A DNA stretch of 64,000 bases, from positions 31,837,404 through 31,901,403 of the forward strand of contig CM032122.1 in the NCBI GenBank assembly GCA_018894105.1, given 5' to 3'. Source of the DNA: Jacaranda mimosifolia (Eukaryota; Streptophyta; Magnoliopsida; Lamiales; Bignoniaceae). The notes under the pieces are model-generated. The model had not been told where the DNA came from. It did no database searches and was given only the letters and a program-made list of their open reading frames with translations. Position 1 is the stretch's first letter; the number at the start of each line of letters is the position of its first letter. The translations under genes were made by a program, and so were the position numbers. Below are positions 1-12,699 of this stretch, one piece after another.

Positions 1-722
1 ACTATCCCAAATAATTAATATTGGAAATAGTGCATACAATCTGTCATAACAAGACATAACATGTTGAATGCATATCTTTATTCTCAAATGATCAAGTCGT
101 TGCTTATGTTCAACTAATTTAGTCATAGCTTCATTCAAATTATAATAATATGAGCATTATAAAAATATCAAACGTGTTTGGACTACGCTAAGTTAATAGA
201 TCGCAAGTCCTCTAAAAAGAGCAATCAAGTGGGATTTGTACATTTGACTTGACCTGTTGAACATTTTCTGGAAACAGCAAGCCAGTTCGCGACTGAGATT
301 TTCTCAAACTATAATTTCCAGAAATATCCTTCCATTCTTTTCCCATTGGCCAATAACCAATACTCCGTTCGAGATTCCTTAACATCCGTGCGGGTAACAT
401 ATTAGCCCACTAACCAGTATTTGTTTCTCTTAAAGGGAAAGGATATTTAATATTGATCATCATAAAGAGAGATTCTTGATCAATTTTTTTCACATGCACT
501 CCAAATAATGGAGAAACTGCCTCAGGGAAATCTAGTCTCCACACGGCTATGAACTTTTTTTCTGCATAAGGAAGTATTGATGGATAGAGGGACAAGACCA
601 AGCAAAAAGAATAGACCATCCTGAAATGATAAACCCAAACAGAAGGCATGCCTAACTGTATTTTTTGCAAAACACCAATGAAGTTAGATTAGTGTACTTC
701 TAAGCAATAGGCAAAACAATAA

Positions 723-2069
723 TTACATCTCAGCATACTCTTCAATTCCCATGATAGTTTTACCTGAGCATGGAGACGGTGTTTCACGAGGGTAAGACTC
801 TGAATGTCTGCCAAGAGAATCTAGATCATTCTTTGAGGAAGAGGATTGAGCGCCTGACGGTGAAGCAGTGTCCTGTAAGCTGAAAAGCGAAGGACTTCCC
901 TCCCTATTCAAATCAAATTCATTGTTGTTCTCATTTTGATCGTCAAACACAGAGATTCTGGGTTCAAAATATGGAGAATCTAAGGTTCTCTCTCCTTGCT
1001 GACTCAGAAAGTTCAAGCGGGGATCACATTGAATAAGTTTTTCAAAATGTTTTCCCAACAAGCCTACTGGGCACTCCAGATAGTGTTGCCTGCAACCAAA
1101 AAAAATAAAAATTACCAGGTCAAATGATGTGATAAGGCCTTTATGACATCAATAATCTGGCAAATCGCCAAAAGAAAATTTAAAAATTTGAATATAACAG
1201 AGGCATCTAAAATGTACAATTCATGCTAAGATACAAATTGGTTATACAATCTAACTACCAACCTATGTGACAGTCACAATCAAAACAAACATAAGCCATG
1301 AGAATTACTCGAATTCAAAGAGTTCTGCAACTGGGTCAATAATGACTATTTCTTAACAGCACTTGGAAGAAGCATTATTTCACCAAACAAAAGGACCAGA
1401 GACTGCACATAAAGTCTTTCCCATCAACTCAAACAATGAAAAAAACCATGCGTGCATACATACATACATATATATATATATAGAAAAGAAAAAACTACTA
1501 AATAGAGGTGCGCCATAGCGTCCATCGCACTTCGCCAACAGTTTCTCTTACCTTGTTCGGACAAGCCGCGCTGAATTTGTCTCGCAAAGAATCTTGACAG
1601 CGTATAACAGAAAAAAAATACTAATATACAGGTACTATATTTGACATTGCCTTTCACATCAGAAATTGTAGCGCCAGTTTTAAGCACAAAAAACTAAAAC
1701 AACCCCCCCCCCCTACCACAACACCAAAAAAGAAAAAACGCACACAAGGGGAGGAAGAAGAAAGGGAAAAAAAATGGCAGGCTAGCAAAACCTTGTACCA
1801 CGAAACCATTCTCAATCTCATGTTTAGTATTGAAATCTTCAAATAAAAGCAATGTTTCTGTTGCATAACCAGAAAATACTCCTTCCGAATCTGAAATATC
1901 AGAAAAATGAGACATGAAAGATTATCTAGCATACGAGACCATAGAAGCAAAAGAAACCAAATTTTCCCCAGTTGACATGATGCAATTGGAACAGGTGACT
2001 CATTAGTGGCCACTTATTAATGGAGAAAAAAGAAATGGTCCAAAGAAGCTTGCATGTCAAAAAAAAAAA

Positions 2070-2108
<39 letters not shown>

Positions 2109-3684
2109 CTAAATAAAATCAACCCTCCCAGAAGCAGGATAGACTTTTCTAACCTATGTATGCTAGCTTGTCCTCCAGTAAAATCTGATGTTGCCTGCCA
2201 GAGCGTGTGCTTCCTAGGCTGTGGATTAGTCTCCCTAAAGAACAGAGGTTGCCGTGCCAGCTGCCAAACCATCAAAAAAGCGGATTGTTACAGATAGTGC
2301 AATGCCAATTGCAATCGCACTAAAAAGTACTGCTGCTGAACTAAAGTAAAACATAAACACTAAGAACATGAAAACAAAGTGTTCATTACCACAACATCTA
2401 AAGTTCCAGGACCATCATCAGGGTAATTTGCCTTCAAAGCCATAATGTCAGACCACTGAATTTCAATTTTATTCTTAAGACCCCCATCAAGAACTTCCCA
2501 CACCAGCTTATGCTTCGCAAAATAACATTTTGCCACCAAGTCTCCTTCATATCTCGATTTATACTGCAAATCCAAGAACACATTTGGTGAATTTCAAACA
2601 AAATTTCAACAATGAATCACTACAGATCTTTTGCAAATACATAAACCATCAAGTACCTCCCAGGTCCCAATTCTAAGAATTGAACCAGGGAAATTGGAGG
2701 CCTTCAACTTATCACCAGAAGCAGCACCAGCTTTCAACTCCTTTTTACCATGACTATGACTTCCAACTTTTGCTGTGCTCGACTCGGAAAGTTTCATTTG
2801 AATTAGCTCCAGAAGTGATGGGCTTTTCCTGAGGCGCAAACCCAATGGACTAGGCTCATCAAGCGGATTGTGTTGTGAAGCTGGCACTGCAAAACCACCC
2901 ATCGCCAAACTCTGCTGCTGTAATGGAAAAGCTGACAATATCAAACACTACAATAACCAATTACAGACAGCGTAAATCTGAATTTTGTTTCTTTGCTATT
3001 GCCGTATCATGAATTAAAATTCAAAATGATCACAAACGAATTTCCCTGCTAGTTCTTCGACAACCACAAGAAGCAATCAATTTCAGCAAAACTAAGCTAC
3101 GACACAAGAACAACCCCCTGTATTAATTTAAAATGATAGCAAAGGAAATAAAAAATAATCCTCCTTGTTTGTGAAATTGGCACGCATATAACCCAAAATA
3201 GCTAACGAAACCAACAAAAAAGCACAACTTATTCTGAGTTCATCCACATGGCTGCACGCTCCAATCAAAACCAGATAAAACTTCATCAAATATTAAAAAA
3301 ACCTAAGAAACTGAACACAAACACTCAACAATTAAATAACAAAAAAAAAAAAGTCAAAATCTTCTCAATTCTGCCAATAAATTAGTACATTCTTACACCG
3401 CTTAACAACACATACAATTAAAAAGAAAATTTACGCCAGACCTATATTTTCCGGCTACTTAGTACGCCTTTATTAAGCTTCTATAGAAAAACAGGACACT
3501 TCCAGGCAAATACATGTACAACTGGACTAAAAAAAAAAAAAAGAAGAAAGAAAAAGAAAAATACTTTGGGGCGCTTGTGGAGTGGGCCGTGCTCTTCTTC
3601 CAAAGAATCCTCCACCTCCATCTTCACCGCCGCCATCTTCTCACTCTGCGATTCCGATTCACCGTTCTTCATCAACTGCACCAT
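723..3684 (-). CDS. Plant-specific protein of unknown function (possibly 'TRF-like'), 5 exons, 342 aa as modelled
   Basis: Five minus-strand exons join in one frame: 3684-3565, 2917-2657, 2563-2390, 2260-2154 and 1089-723. All have GT donors and AG acceptors. The start is MVQLMKNGESESQ, followed by an acidic stretch and a basic HKRPK end of exon 1, which suggests a nuclear protein. The conserved core spans exons 2-4, with SPSLLELIQMKLSE, then KLVWEVLDGG, IEIQWSDIMALKA and FFRETNPQPRKHTLW. Exon 5 starts HYLECPVGLLGKHFEKLIQC and then becomes Ser-rich and low complexity. I recognise the type as a conserved plant family; the label 'TRF-like' is from memory and weak, and no biochemical role is known to me. 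The C-terminus is uncertain: the frame stops at 723, but a good donor (CAG|GTAAAA at 766-761) lies inside exon 5, so the gene may continue beyond position 1. Intron 4 (1090-2153) holds an (AAT)n run. Confidence 0.8.
2059..2107. repeat. Poly-A followed by (AAT)n microsatellite in intron 4
   Basis: An A run passes directly into about twelve AAT/ATA repeats inside intron 4 of the minus-strand gene. It is a likely length-polymorphic marker. Confidence 0.9.
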
Positions 3685-3732
3685 TAAGAACTATAATCAC
3701 TACTTCACCTGCTTTTCAAAATTTTCCGATCA

Positions 3733-3926
3733 AAACCCTAAGGCTGGTCTTCGCTGTTCTGAGAGTCGTTTTGCTATTCTTTTTTCCCTTTCTTGTTTTC
3801 AATTGAACAAGAAGAAGAACGAAATAATGGTGAAGGAAAGTACTTGAATGGCATAATTTATTCGAGGACGGCGATTTACACGTGTCGCCTTTGAGGTCGT
3901 TGGGGTTGCGGTGCCCATGGCACGTG
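3733..3926 (-). promoter_or_regulatory. Promoter and leader of the 723-3684 gene: telo-box and two G-boxes
   Basis: Upstream of the ATG at 3684 there is a telo-box (AAACCCTAA, 3733-3741) about 50 bp away. Two palindromic G-boxes (CACGTG) follow at 3879-3884 and 3921-3926, about 195-240 bp upstream. Telo-boxes are common near plant transcription starts of growth-related genes, and G-boxes bind bZIP/bHLH factors. Their use here is inferred. Confidence 0.45.
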
Positions 3927-5600
3927 CTCGGCGCACACCCACACGCTTACAACTTAGGGTAGTGGCTTTAGGGTATGAAGTTATGAGAAAATTATACTTG
4001 GGATTATAATTTACTATAGCATTATCCATTCTGATGTATAAATAGATAGTTATTAGTGGGTCATTAAGTGTGCATATAATTATGTCAATATTGTAAAATT
4101 CCCTGATAAAATAAAATGATTATAGTTGGAATATAAGATTAATTAATATGTATCAATGTTTAACGGTCGAATAATCAATTAATTCAAATTGAACCGCAAC
4201 AAATTTATTAAATATATCTATGGGAAAAAAAGTATAAATGTCGAATGAGAATTCAGTGCAATAGTATTGCATCAATTCTGAGATGAGCCTAATATTTTTT
4301 AAAATTGTCATATTAAAAAATAATACGATAAATATATGTGGAATTAGGCCGAAAGAGATTTTAGTACTTTTGAGTTATGCAATGAGAGAATAATTTTTCT
4401 TTAAATAAGATAATTGATGATACCGGCCATCGTTGTATTAGGCATACTTACAATTAATATTCATATTCTATGAAGGTAGTTGGTGTTTTAGCTAATCGAC
4501 TCACTCCAATGAAAAATGAGTAGAAAGACACTTAAAACACAAAATTTCATTAATAATAAAACAACAATTATAAAATCAATTAAACATAATAATTCTTATC
4601 AAATGGTTATTAATTCAATAGTATAAATTTTACACGCAAAATATAATATTTAAGTTTGAAATATCTAATAAATTTTGGGTGTAAATTTATACAAATAAAA
4701 TAATATTTATATATGTGTGTATGAAGTTTAGAATTTTAATACTGAGAAACCTTTAGTGTGATATCTATGTGCTAAAAAGATACCAAAAACTATCATTTGC
4801 AAATTAAAAATTACATTATTTCTCATAATTGGCAAAAAAAAAAAAAAAAAAAAAAAGGTCTCAATTTTCCCACTGTGTTTGCAAGTAGCAGCGTCATTTT
4901 TATTTTCAATGTATATGTACGGATGTACCCTACGTCCACGATACAATGCAGTATAGATAATTTTAATTATTAAAATATTTTGTTTCTTAATAATTAATTA
5001 ACAGGAAAAGATTCTCGTATTTCTCATTTTGCGCTTTTTGTATAGAAAGAATGCTAACTATTTATACAAGGATAAAGAGACCGAAATAAGGAAGGAAAAT
5101 ATTTACAAAAATATTCTACCAAAAGATCAGTCAAAAATATTCTACAGAAAGTCCATCCTATAATATTGCCCATAAAACCCCAGATTTGTTGCCATAAATC
5201 ATGCTAAAAAGCCCCATAATAATTGCCACATATCATGCTAACAAAAGACACAGAAATACGGAAGGAAAATATTTATATCAATATCCTACAAAAAAAAAAA
5301 AAAAAAAAATCAGTCCTATAATCTTGTCCCGAGTTAAATCTTCTACCCCATCTCCTATTTGATAAGTGTATTAAATATTTTCTTATAAAAATTATTGATT
5401 GAGAATCAAATACATTTGATAGAAATACAGTCAAATGAAATATTAGTTAGAATATAAAATAAAATATATGATTCAAAGTTATCTTACCGATGATGACCCA
5501 AATATATTGATAGAAATCATGCTAACAAATTCCATAATAATTGCAACATCATGCTAACAATAGTATTAATTTTACTTCATCTAACTAAAAACAAAGAATA
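3927..5600. other. AT-rich intergenic DNA
   Basis: No credible gene is present; open frames here are short and low complexity. A-runs lie near 4833-4857 and 5290-5309. Short phrases ending in 'catgctaacaa' recur around 5200-5560 without forming a clean repeat. Confidence 0.6.
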
Positions 5601-6087
5601 TAGCTTTGTTTGGCAACGTTTCATCAAAACGCCGTCATTCCAAGGAAACATTCCCAAATATGGCAATTAGTTTTTTTGGTTTTTAATTTTACTATTTCAC
5701 ACCCCAAAATGTCCCTGTCTTGTTTGGCTAATATTGTAAATGCCCCCTTCATATTCCTATTCCACATAAATATACATATATACATAACATATTTGATTAT
5801 TATTACATTTAAAAAAATTATTAAATTCAAATTTTACCCTCAAACACCAACACAAAGGCATTGATTTGACATCTACAGTATAAAATGTTCCATTCAAAAC
5901 ATAACCAAACATATCAAAACTTCAAAAATTCATTTTTTTAACTATTTCAAAAAACATAACCAAACATCAATCACATTTTTCAATTTTCATTTCACATTCT
6001 CCCACAATTCTTTTAATATTCATTCTTCCAAAATACACAATAAATACATAATAAAATCAAACAAAAAACATATCCAAACACTACCTA
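5601..6087. mobile_element. Decayed MITE with GTTTGG-type inverted ends
   Basis: The left end (TAGctttGTTTGG) and the reverse complement of the right end (TAGgtagtGTTTGG) form an imperfect terminal inverted repeat. The right half shares clear phrases with the element at 12700-13090, such as 'aggcattgatttgac' and 'caaaacataaccaaacat'. Both probably belong to one non-autonomous family. I found no convincing target duplication. Confidence 0.5.
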
Positions 6088-6180
6088 TGTTTCTTAATAT
6101 TTAAAAAATTACTATCAATAATATAAAATGAATATTTAGAAATATTAAATGTTAAATATAATTTGTATTCGTATTCTCAA

Positions 6181-6420
6181 GTCCACATATGCGGTGGAGT
6201 CACGTGAGCATAGTGGATAAATCGTGGGGCCGGTGTTTTCTTGAAGCTTCCGCTTGTTGTCCTAAACCGAACGGTGGGGATTTGGAGGACCAACACGTGG
6301 AGGAATCTGCAGTCTGGGTTCGACACGTAAGAAATAAACTGGGTAAAAATGGATATTATTGCTTGTTGGATATAATATTTTTGGTGGATAATGATTGGGA
6401 ATTTGTCGTGTAGTTGAATT
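6181..6420. promoter_or_regulatory. GC-richer island with two G-boxes and an ACGT element
   Basis: Within AT-rich DNA this block carries CACGTG at 6201-6206 and 6294-6299 and CACGTA at 6324-6329. A 74-codon frame crosses it but resembles no protein I know. It may be a relic promoter or exon; no adjacent gene explains it. Confidence 0.3.
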
Positions 6421-6759
6421 AGAGAGCATAAAAGAGGCGTGGCCTTGTAAATTATTAAGGCGGCTGTCTATTTTTAGACTAATGATTTGTTGATTTTACG
6501 TGTGACTTGGAAAGCTCATACCTATTCAAACCAATAGGGCCCATGCCTAATCCTGTCGCCTTTAGACTCTAGTTTTCAACAATTCGCATGCATTCTTGTG
6601 TTTGAAGTATTATTGTTTATTTGATTTTGATTATTAAATATTTGTTTTATTTCATTTTTGTTATCTTCAATTATTTCTTTATGTCGATGGATAGTTTGAT
6701 TTGGATTTTAATATTTATTTTTTCAATATTCTTGGACGATATTAATTTGTAGTATATTT

Positions 6760-9700
6760 AGAGACGGAGACAGAGGACTGACAGGGGCAACCGTCCCCCT
6801 CAAAATATTAAAAGTTGATTTTTCATATTATAAATTTTAAAATATTATAATTTTGCCACCCTTAAATTATAAATTTACCCCTCCTTTTATTAAAAATATA
6901 TATTTTGCTCCATTGTACTTCTTTGTACTTTTAAAAACCAAATAAAACAAAATTTTCCTTTCTTCATTTCTTACTGTTTCGCGGTTCAGCTCCATCCTCC
7001 TCAATCTTTCTTTTTCTTCATTTTCCCAATTTCACATGCTAAAAAAGCCCTAAAGTTTTCAATCAAAAAAACTCAAAAGATAGTATATACAAACTTTAAA
7101 AATGTTGTTTTTGTTGTGAATTTTTTATAAATCAATAGATTATTTTAGTTAAGAATTATTCATAATTTATTTTGCTATTTTCTTTTTTGTAGACTATAAA
7201 CATGAATTTCTCTTTATTGATTATTGAAGATTAAGAACACTTGCCTTGGAGTATTTGATAGTAAAGGTAATTGTATTAAGCTCTCTACATTCTTCTTCTT
7301 CTTCCTCCAAATTTTTCTATTTATTTGTTTGCCTTTTGTTGGTTATTTGTTCACAATATGCTTAATATTTTATCACCCATATTTTATCTCAATGGGGATT
7401 GCAAGATAAAATTTTTGATTGTTCTTATTTTATGAGTGAATTTAAATTAATAAATACATAGATGTTGCTACATTGGCATTATCTTTCTTTTGAAATATTT
7501 GGGGGGAGAAATGGATGTCCATTGCATGATTTCATTTGTTGATTATAGTTTTATGATTTTATAAATTTTTATTCACTTTATGTTAGAATTAACTAATGTA
7601 ATTTACATAATTTATTGAAAAATTTCCTTTTTACTAATTGCAAATTTTCATATAGGGTCATTATGAGTACCAAAAAAATTGATTCTTATTTCAAGAAACG
7701 GTGTCTTCAAGATAGCATTAGTACTTCTACTCATGAGACTTCAACAAAATTTGTTTCCGGCGTTCCCAATCTTCCAGAAGATGAATCTTCTATTCCAAAG
7801 TCTTCTCCAAAAAAAGTTCAAAAAATTGCCCAAGATGCTTATACTCCTCATGTTGAATGTGATCCTACATCACGTAAGTCCATATGGGATTATCCGGTAG
7901 ATAAAAGGCATGAACTTAGACATGTTTATCTAATTGCGGGCCCTTATCAAGGCATCCCAGAACAGTCACCAAAATATGCCAATAAACATAGTAGGAGGTT
8001 TCTACCTGCTTGGTACAAGCTATTCCTTGATTGGCTAGAATATTCTCCTTCAAAGAATGCTACATATTACCTCCCATGTTTTCTCTTCATCAGGCCTTTT
8101 GCACATTTTGAGGCAAATGCATTTATCCTTGATGGATTTCAATCGTGGAAAAAGGTGAATGATGGGAAAAATTGTTCATTTTTAGTCCATGAAGGAAATA
8201 GCCCTAATTCATCACATAATAGGGCAGTGAAGTATTGTCATGATCTGATGAATCCATTGCAACACATTGACAAGATTATAGATAAACAATCTCCAGAGTT
8301 AGTTGCAAAGAATCGTTTAAGACTCAAGGTTTCCCTGGATGTTGCAAAATTATGTGCATTTCAAGTTATAGCCTTTAGAGGCCGTAATGAATGCCCAGAC
8401 TCGCATAACCGTGAAAATTTCATAGAAATCATAAAACACACAGCTTCTTACAATGATGAGGTAAGCTTGACTGTCTTGGAAAACGCTCCTCAAAATGCTT
8501 CTTATACTTCTCCTCAAATTCAAAAGGAGATCTTGTCACTTTATGCGAGCAGAATTCAAAGATTCATATGGGAAGAAATTGGTGATGTAAAGTATTATCT
8601 TATTGTGGATGAATCTCGAGATGAGTCAAAAAGGGAGCAAATGGCCATTGTTTTAAGATTTGTTGACAAAGAAGATTTATTTGAGAAAGGTTCTTTGGTA
8701 TAGTTCATGTGGAATATACTAAAGCTTCTACTTTAAAAAACGAGATCTCGGGCGTTCTTTCTCGCAATAATCTTGTCATACAAAATATTCAAGGGCAAGG
8801 GTATGATGGTGCTAGTAATATGCGAGGAGAATGGAATGGTCTACAAGCTCTTTTTCTGAATGAGTGCCCATATCCATATTATGTTCATTGTTTTGCTCAT
8901 CAATTGCAATTAATATTAGTGGCAACAGCTCAGAGTGTTATATCTATTGAGAATTTCTTTTCCCACATGGTCGTAATTGTGAATTTGGTGGATTCTTCTT
9001 CCAAATGTCATGATCAATTGCAAATTGCTAATGCTCTCAAGGTTGCTGAGTTGACTTCTAATAGTGAGCTTGAAACTGGAAGAGGAAAAAATCAATTTGG
9101 GACTAGACCACGTCTAGGGGATACATAATGGGGCTCACATTTATTGCCTCTTATAGGCTTACTTAATATGTTTGACCTATTCTTCATGTTTTAAGTGAGA
9201 TCATAAATGATAAAATGGATTATCTCCTAGAGCAGCAGCAAATGGAGCTTATGACATAATGACATCATTTGAATTTGTGTTTATCTTGCATTTCATGATT
9301 GAATTATTGGAAATTGCAGATGATCTTCGTAGAATTTTACAATGCAAGTCTCAAGATATTCTGAACGCCATGGATGCAGTTGCTAACATAAATGAACTAA
9401 TTGAGAAATTCAGGGAGAAGGAATGGGATGAGTTATTTGATAAAGTGAAGATTTTCAAACATGAGATAGATATTCCCGACATGAATGCTCCTCGTCGATT
9501 AGGTAGAGGTCGAACACATAAAAGTAATCCTATTACCTTAGAGCATCATTATCGAATTGATATATTCACTAGTACCATAGATTCTATCTTACAAAAGATG
9601 AATTATCGATTTGATAACAATGCGGTAGAATTGCTTATACTCAGCTCAGCTTTAGATCTAAGAGATGGATATAAATCGTTCAATATTAAGAGTATTTGCA

Positions 9701-10460
9701 AACTTGTTGAGAAGTTCTATCCCGATGATTTTTTTGATAAAGAGAAATTGCATATAAAGTATCAATTGGAGCTCAATGAACTTGATGTTCGGCACAATAT
9801 CCATTTTCAAAATGTGTCAACACTTTCAGAGTTATGCCAAGTATTGTCAAAGACGGGAAATGGGAAGAATTACTATCTTGTGGATATATTGGTTAGACTT
9901 ATTTTGACTCTTCCAGTTTCCACTGCAACAACGGAGCGCGCTTTTTCATGTATGAAAATTGTGAAGAAGAGATTGCGGAATAAAATGGAAGATGAGTTTT
10001 TGACTAGTTCAATACTATTGTATATTGAGAAAGAAATTGCTCAACCTTTCAATATAGACTCAATCATTGATGAGTTCAATGTGATGAAGAAACGTCAAGC
10101 TTAATTTAGGATGCCTAACTTGAACAAATAGGCTAGCAAATACGCATCAATATTTTGTACATTTTTTAATGTCTTTCTTTTTTGGGAAATTTGGTGGATT
10201 TTGTAGTTAATGGTATTTAGTCGACTTTTTATAAATGTCATGTACTAATAATTAGTTACTTAACTCTAAATTTCCTAATTTTACTGTTGGGTTGTGATCA
10301 ATTAATATTATTTTTTTGTCTTCGTATTTATTTTTGTATAAATTGTTTTGAAACTACTAGTTTTGAATGATTAGTATATATGTGACATTAAAAAAAAAAT
10401 TATATTTTTGGTAATTCAAAATTTCACCCCTCATAAATAAAAATTCTAACCTCGTCGCTG
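6760..10460 (+). mobile_element. Degenerate hAT-superfamily transposon (TTF/ZMYM-like type)
   Basis: The element encloses the broken transposase at 7663-10104. The left end reads AGAGACGGAGACAGAG, and the reverse complement of the right end reads CAGCGACGAGGTTAGAA; the match is imperfect but correctly placed. Subterminal sequences with 'accgtccccctc' on the left and 'tttcacccctcataaat' on the right resemble ends of plant hAT elements of this type. Flanking 8-mers agree only partly, so the exact borders are uncertain. The leader looks spliced, with an acceptor (ttcatatag) just before the transposase ATG. Confidence 0.6.
7663..10104 (+). pseudogene. hAT transposase, TTF-type zinc finger + DUF4371-like + hAT dimerisation domain, disabled
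   Basis: Transposase of the plant 'TTF-type zinc finger / ZMYM1-like' group, which would cut and paste hAT elements. The start chosen is the ATG at 7663 (MSTKKIDSYFKK), typical of the family and directly after a splice acceptor. The N-terminal part has the zinc-finger-like block ending in YYLPCFLF, then the RNase H-like core with VDESRDES (probable first catalytic Asp) and GQGYDGASNMRG plus VHCFAHQLQL. The C-terminal hAT dimerisation block (PVSTATTERAFS to RLRNKMEDEF) lies near 9915-10000. The gene is broken: a frameshift near 8680 moves coding to the frame used until 9128, an in-frame stop interrupts the conserved GDT-WGSH motif at 9126-9128, and coding resumes in another frame around 9259-10104. 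No active protein is expected. Confidence 0.85.
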
Positions 10461-12487
10461 CATGTATTCTATTTTAGTTTTTTTTCTTAATTGATAATGA
10501 CCATATTCATCATTAAATATGCAAGTTAGGGGTGCATTAATTGAGTCGTCGAGCAGAGTTTAAGGGAAATTTTGAATTTAATATATATATAGGGGTGTAA
10601 AGTGTAAACGAGTTGATGATAGCTTCATGACCCAAGCTTGAGCTAACTTGATTTGAACTTGAGCTATTTTGAGCTCAAGGTAAGCTGAATCAAGTCGACC
10701 TTTATTTATAGTCGATCTCAATCTGTCTATATCTAGTTTTGAGGCTCACGAACTAGCATATAATTAAACATTATTTTTTATTTTATTAATAAATATATAT
10801 TATATTACTACTATTTTATTTCAAGTTCGAACTCAAACTTGAACTCACAATTATTTACATCTTACTTGATAATTTGAGTTTCATCGAGCTGAGTTCGAGT
10901 TTTTATTGAGTTGTGCTCCAGCTCAAGTTATACATATATTGTAAGTCTAACTAAATTGAAATATTGTTCTGCCTGCAATGATGGAGTTTTGCTTTGAAGA
11001 AGCATGTTGAAGTGTTATAGATAGAAGACATTTTATAGATTATCTCAAAAACTTCAATTTTCCTAACGTAGGACAAGGCTCCTAATCGAAGTTTTGGAAA
11101 GAAACATGTGATTGTCGTTCTCACAAATTGTGTCAATAACGATGGTATCTAATCTTATCTTATGTAATTATGTTGGAGCAAACAGTAGTCTTAAAACAAT
11201 TTGCAAGTTATTCACCCTTCTCTTTTCCTTTTCCATGCGTCATTTTAGGAGAAAATCGCACCTTATACGTACTAGCAAATAATACCTCAATGCAATTAAA
11301 CCTTTTTATTTGACGACAAATAAAATCATTATTACTAGTATTTTATCATTACAAATGTTATTTGGCTATCATGAGAATTTGAAACAGTTTATAAAATATT
11401 GCCCATCCCTTTTCCCCTTCCAATGCAACTTTTAGGACAAAACTCTGACCTTGTACCGAGAAAGAATATATTTCAATATAATTGAATTTTTATATTTGAT
11501 GATGAATTTAATTATTGTTATTAATTTTTTTTTATATCATGTATTGCTTTTTGTTGGGTACGTGAATAGTTTACGACTTTATTTAAAATTTCGTTTGGTG
11601 GTGGTCATCTTCAACATCTTACTGTTTTGTTATCATTGTTTGCTTTAGTTAAACACAACTTTGCTAATTTTCCAATGTTTTTTTGTTACCCGATAGTTTT
11701 CCGACTATAACCCGCCCACTCTTTATTGGACATGTCATGTTTAAATATTGTACGGCATTCATTGAACTTGCTTCCATGCTCAAACTGGTTCATGTGCTAT
11801 TATTGACTTTGAGATGGGTGTTAAAATATTTTTTTAGATTTTTATGTATCTTGTCGTGATTATGTAGTGTTAATTATGATGTCTTTAATCATGAATCATG
11901 ATTAATTTTATTAAACATTGCTTTAGGAAAAATTGAATTTGATTGATGTACTTCTAGTTTATACAAATGTCGCCAATATATATATATATATATGTACTTT
12001 AGTAATGTATGATAACGCTTATGTCTTCTTATTCTTTTAGTAATATTACACACAAAATTTATATTGGAGATTTTGATTTATTGAGATTTTGAAGTCCCTC
12101 CTTGGAATGTTTTTTCTTTGTGTACTTTTTTTTTTTATTACAAATTTTAGATAAAAATTAAAAAGTCTAATTTTTCATCTTTCTCTAATTGGACTGGATT
12201 TGAAATTTTAGATGACAATAAAAAGAATAAAATTATATTTATCTTTGCAATATTTACTCTCAAAACTAATTTCAATTATTGTAAATAAAAAATATTTTTT
12301 GAAGAAATCTTATGTATCGCAATTATTTTTGGTTCGTAAAAGTTTCATTAGAACACATAGCTACTTTTAATAGACCATAAATTAGATCTTGCGTTGTACT
12401 TTTTATATCTCAAATTACTTAACAATAAGTTTAATAAATAAAGTAATAACAACTTGAGAGTTTCTAGCGTAAGTATTGCTACTTTGA

Positions 12488-12527
<40 letters not shown>

Positions 12528-12693
12528 TCAAGTTTAATAAATTTGATATTCTCTTAGGAAATATTAAGTATTAAAGTAATATGAGCGCCTAGTTCTTGTT
12601 AGAGACGGTACTTGATCTTACTTTTGAGTTTTGACTTAATAACTAGAAGCCCTACTCATATTGGAAAGGACACATGCTCCAGCAATAGTTCAA
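10461..12693. other. AT-rich intergenic DNA with a MITE remnant and a CA/TA microsatellite
   Basis: No gene seen. It contains the MITE candidate at 10590-10930 and a (CA)n(TA)n run at about 12489-12528. Other open frames are short and of skewed composition. Confidence 0.6.
10590..10930. mobile_element. Decayed hAT-type MITE with TAGGGGTGT left end
   Basis: The left end TAGGGGTGTAAA matches the terminus of the elements at 49365 and 54659. The body is rich in imperfect inverted copies of gagctcaag/cttgagctc-like motifs. The right end is worn. Flanking 8-mers tatatata and tacatata differ at one base but are low complexity, so the right border is tentative. Confidence 0.45.
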
Positions 12694-12699
12694 AATGTT

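Noticed and set aside
212..670. Two adjacent minus-strand open frames (410-670 and 212-400) beyond the stop of the first gene
   Set aside because: They are in different frames, have no motif I recognise and no clean splice join to exon 5. They may be 3' UTR or exons I cannot prove, so I left them out as a separate gene.
1694..1915. Extra exon candidate in intron 4 of the first gene (SDSEGVFSGYATETLLLFED frame, good acceptor at about 1890)
   Set aside because: Joining it to exon 4 with the observed phase gives an early stop, whereas exon 4 joins exon 5 at 1089 perfectly. It could be a rare poison exon at most.
3566..3847. Plus-strand open frames over the first exon and leader of the minus-strand gene
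   Set aside because: They are shadows of exon 1 and its GC-richer leader, with Pro/Ser-rich low-complexity translation.
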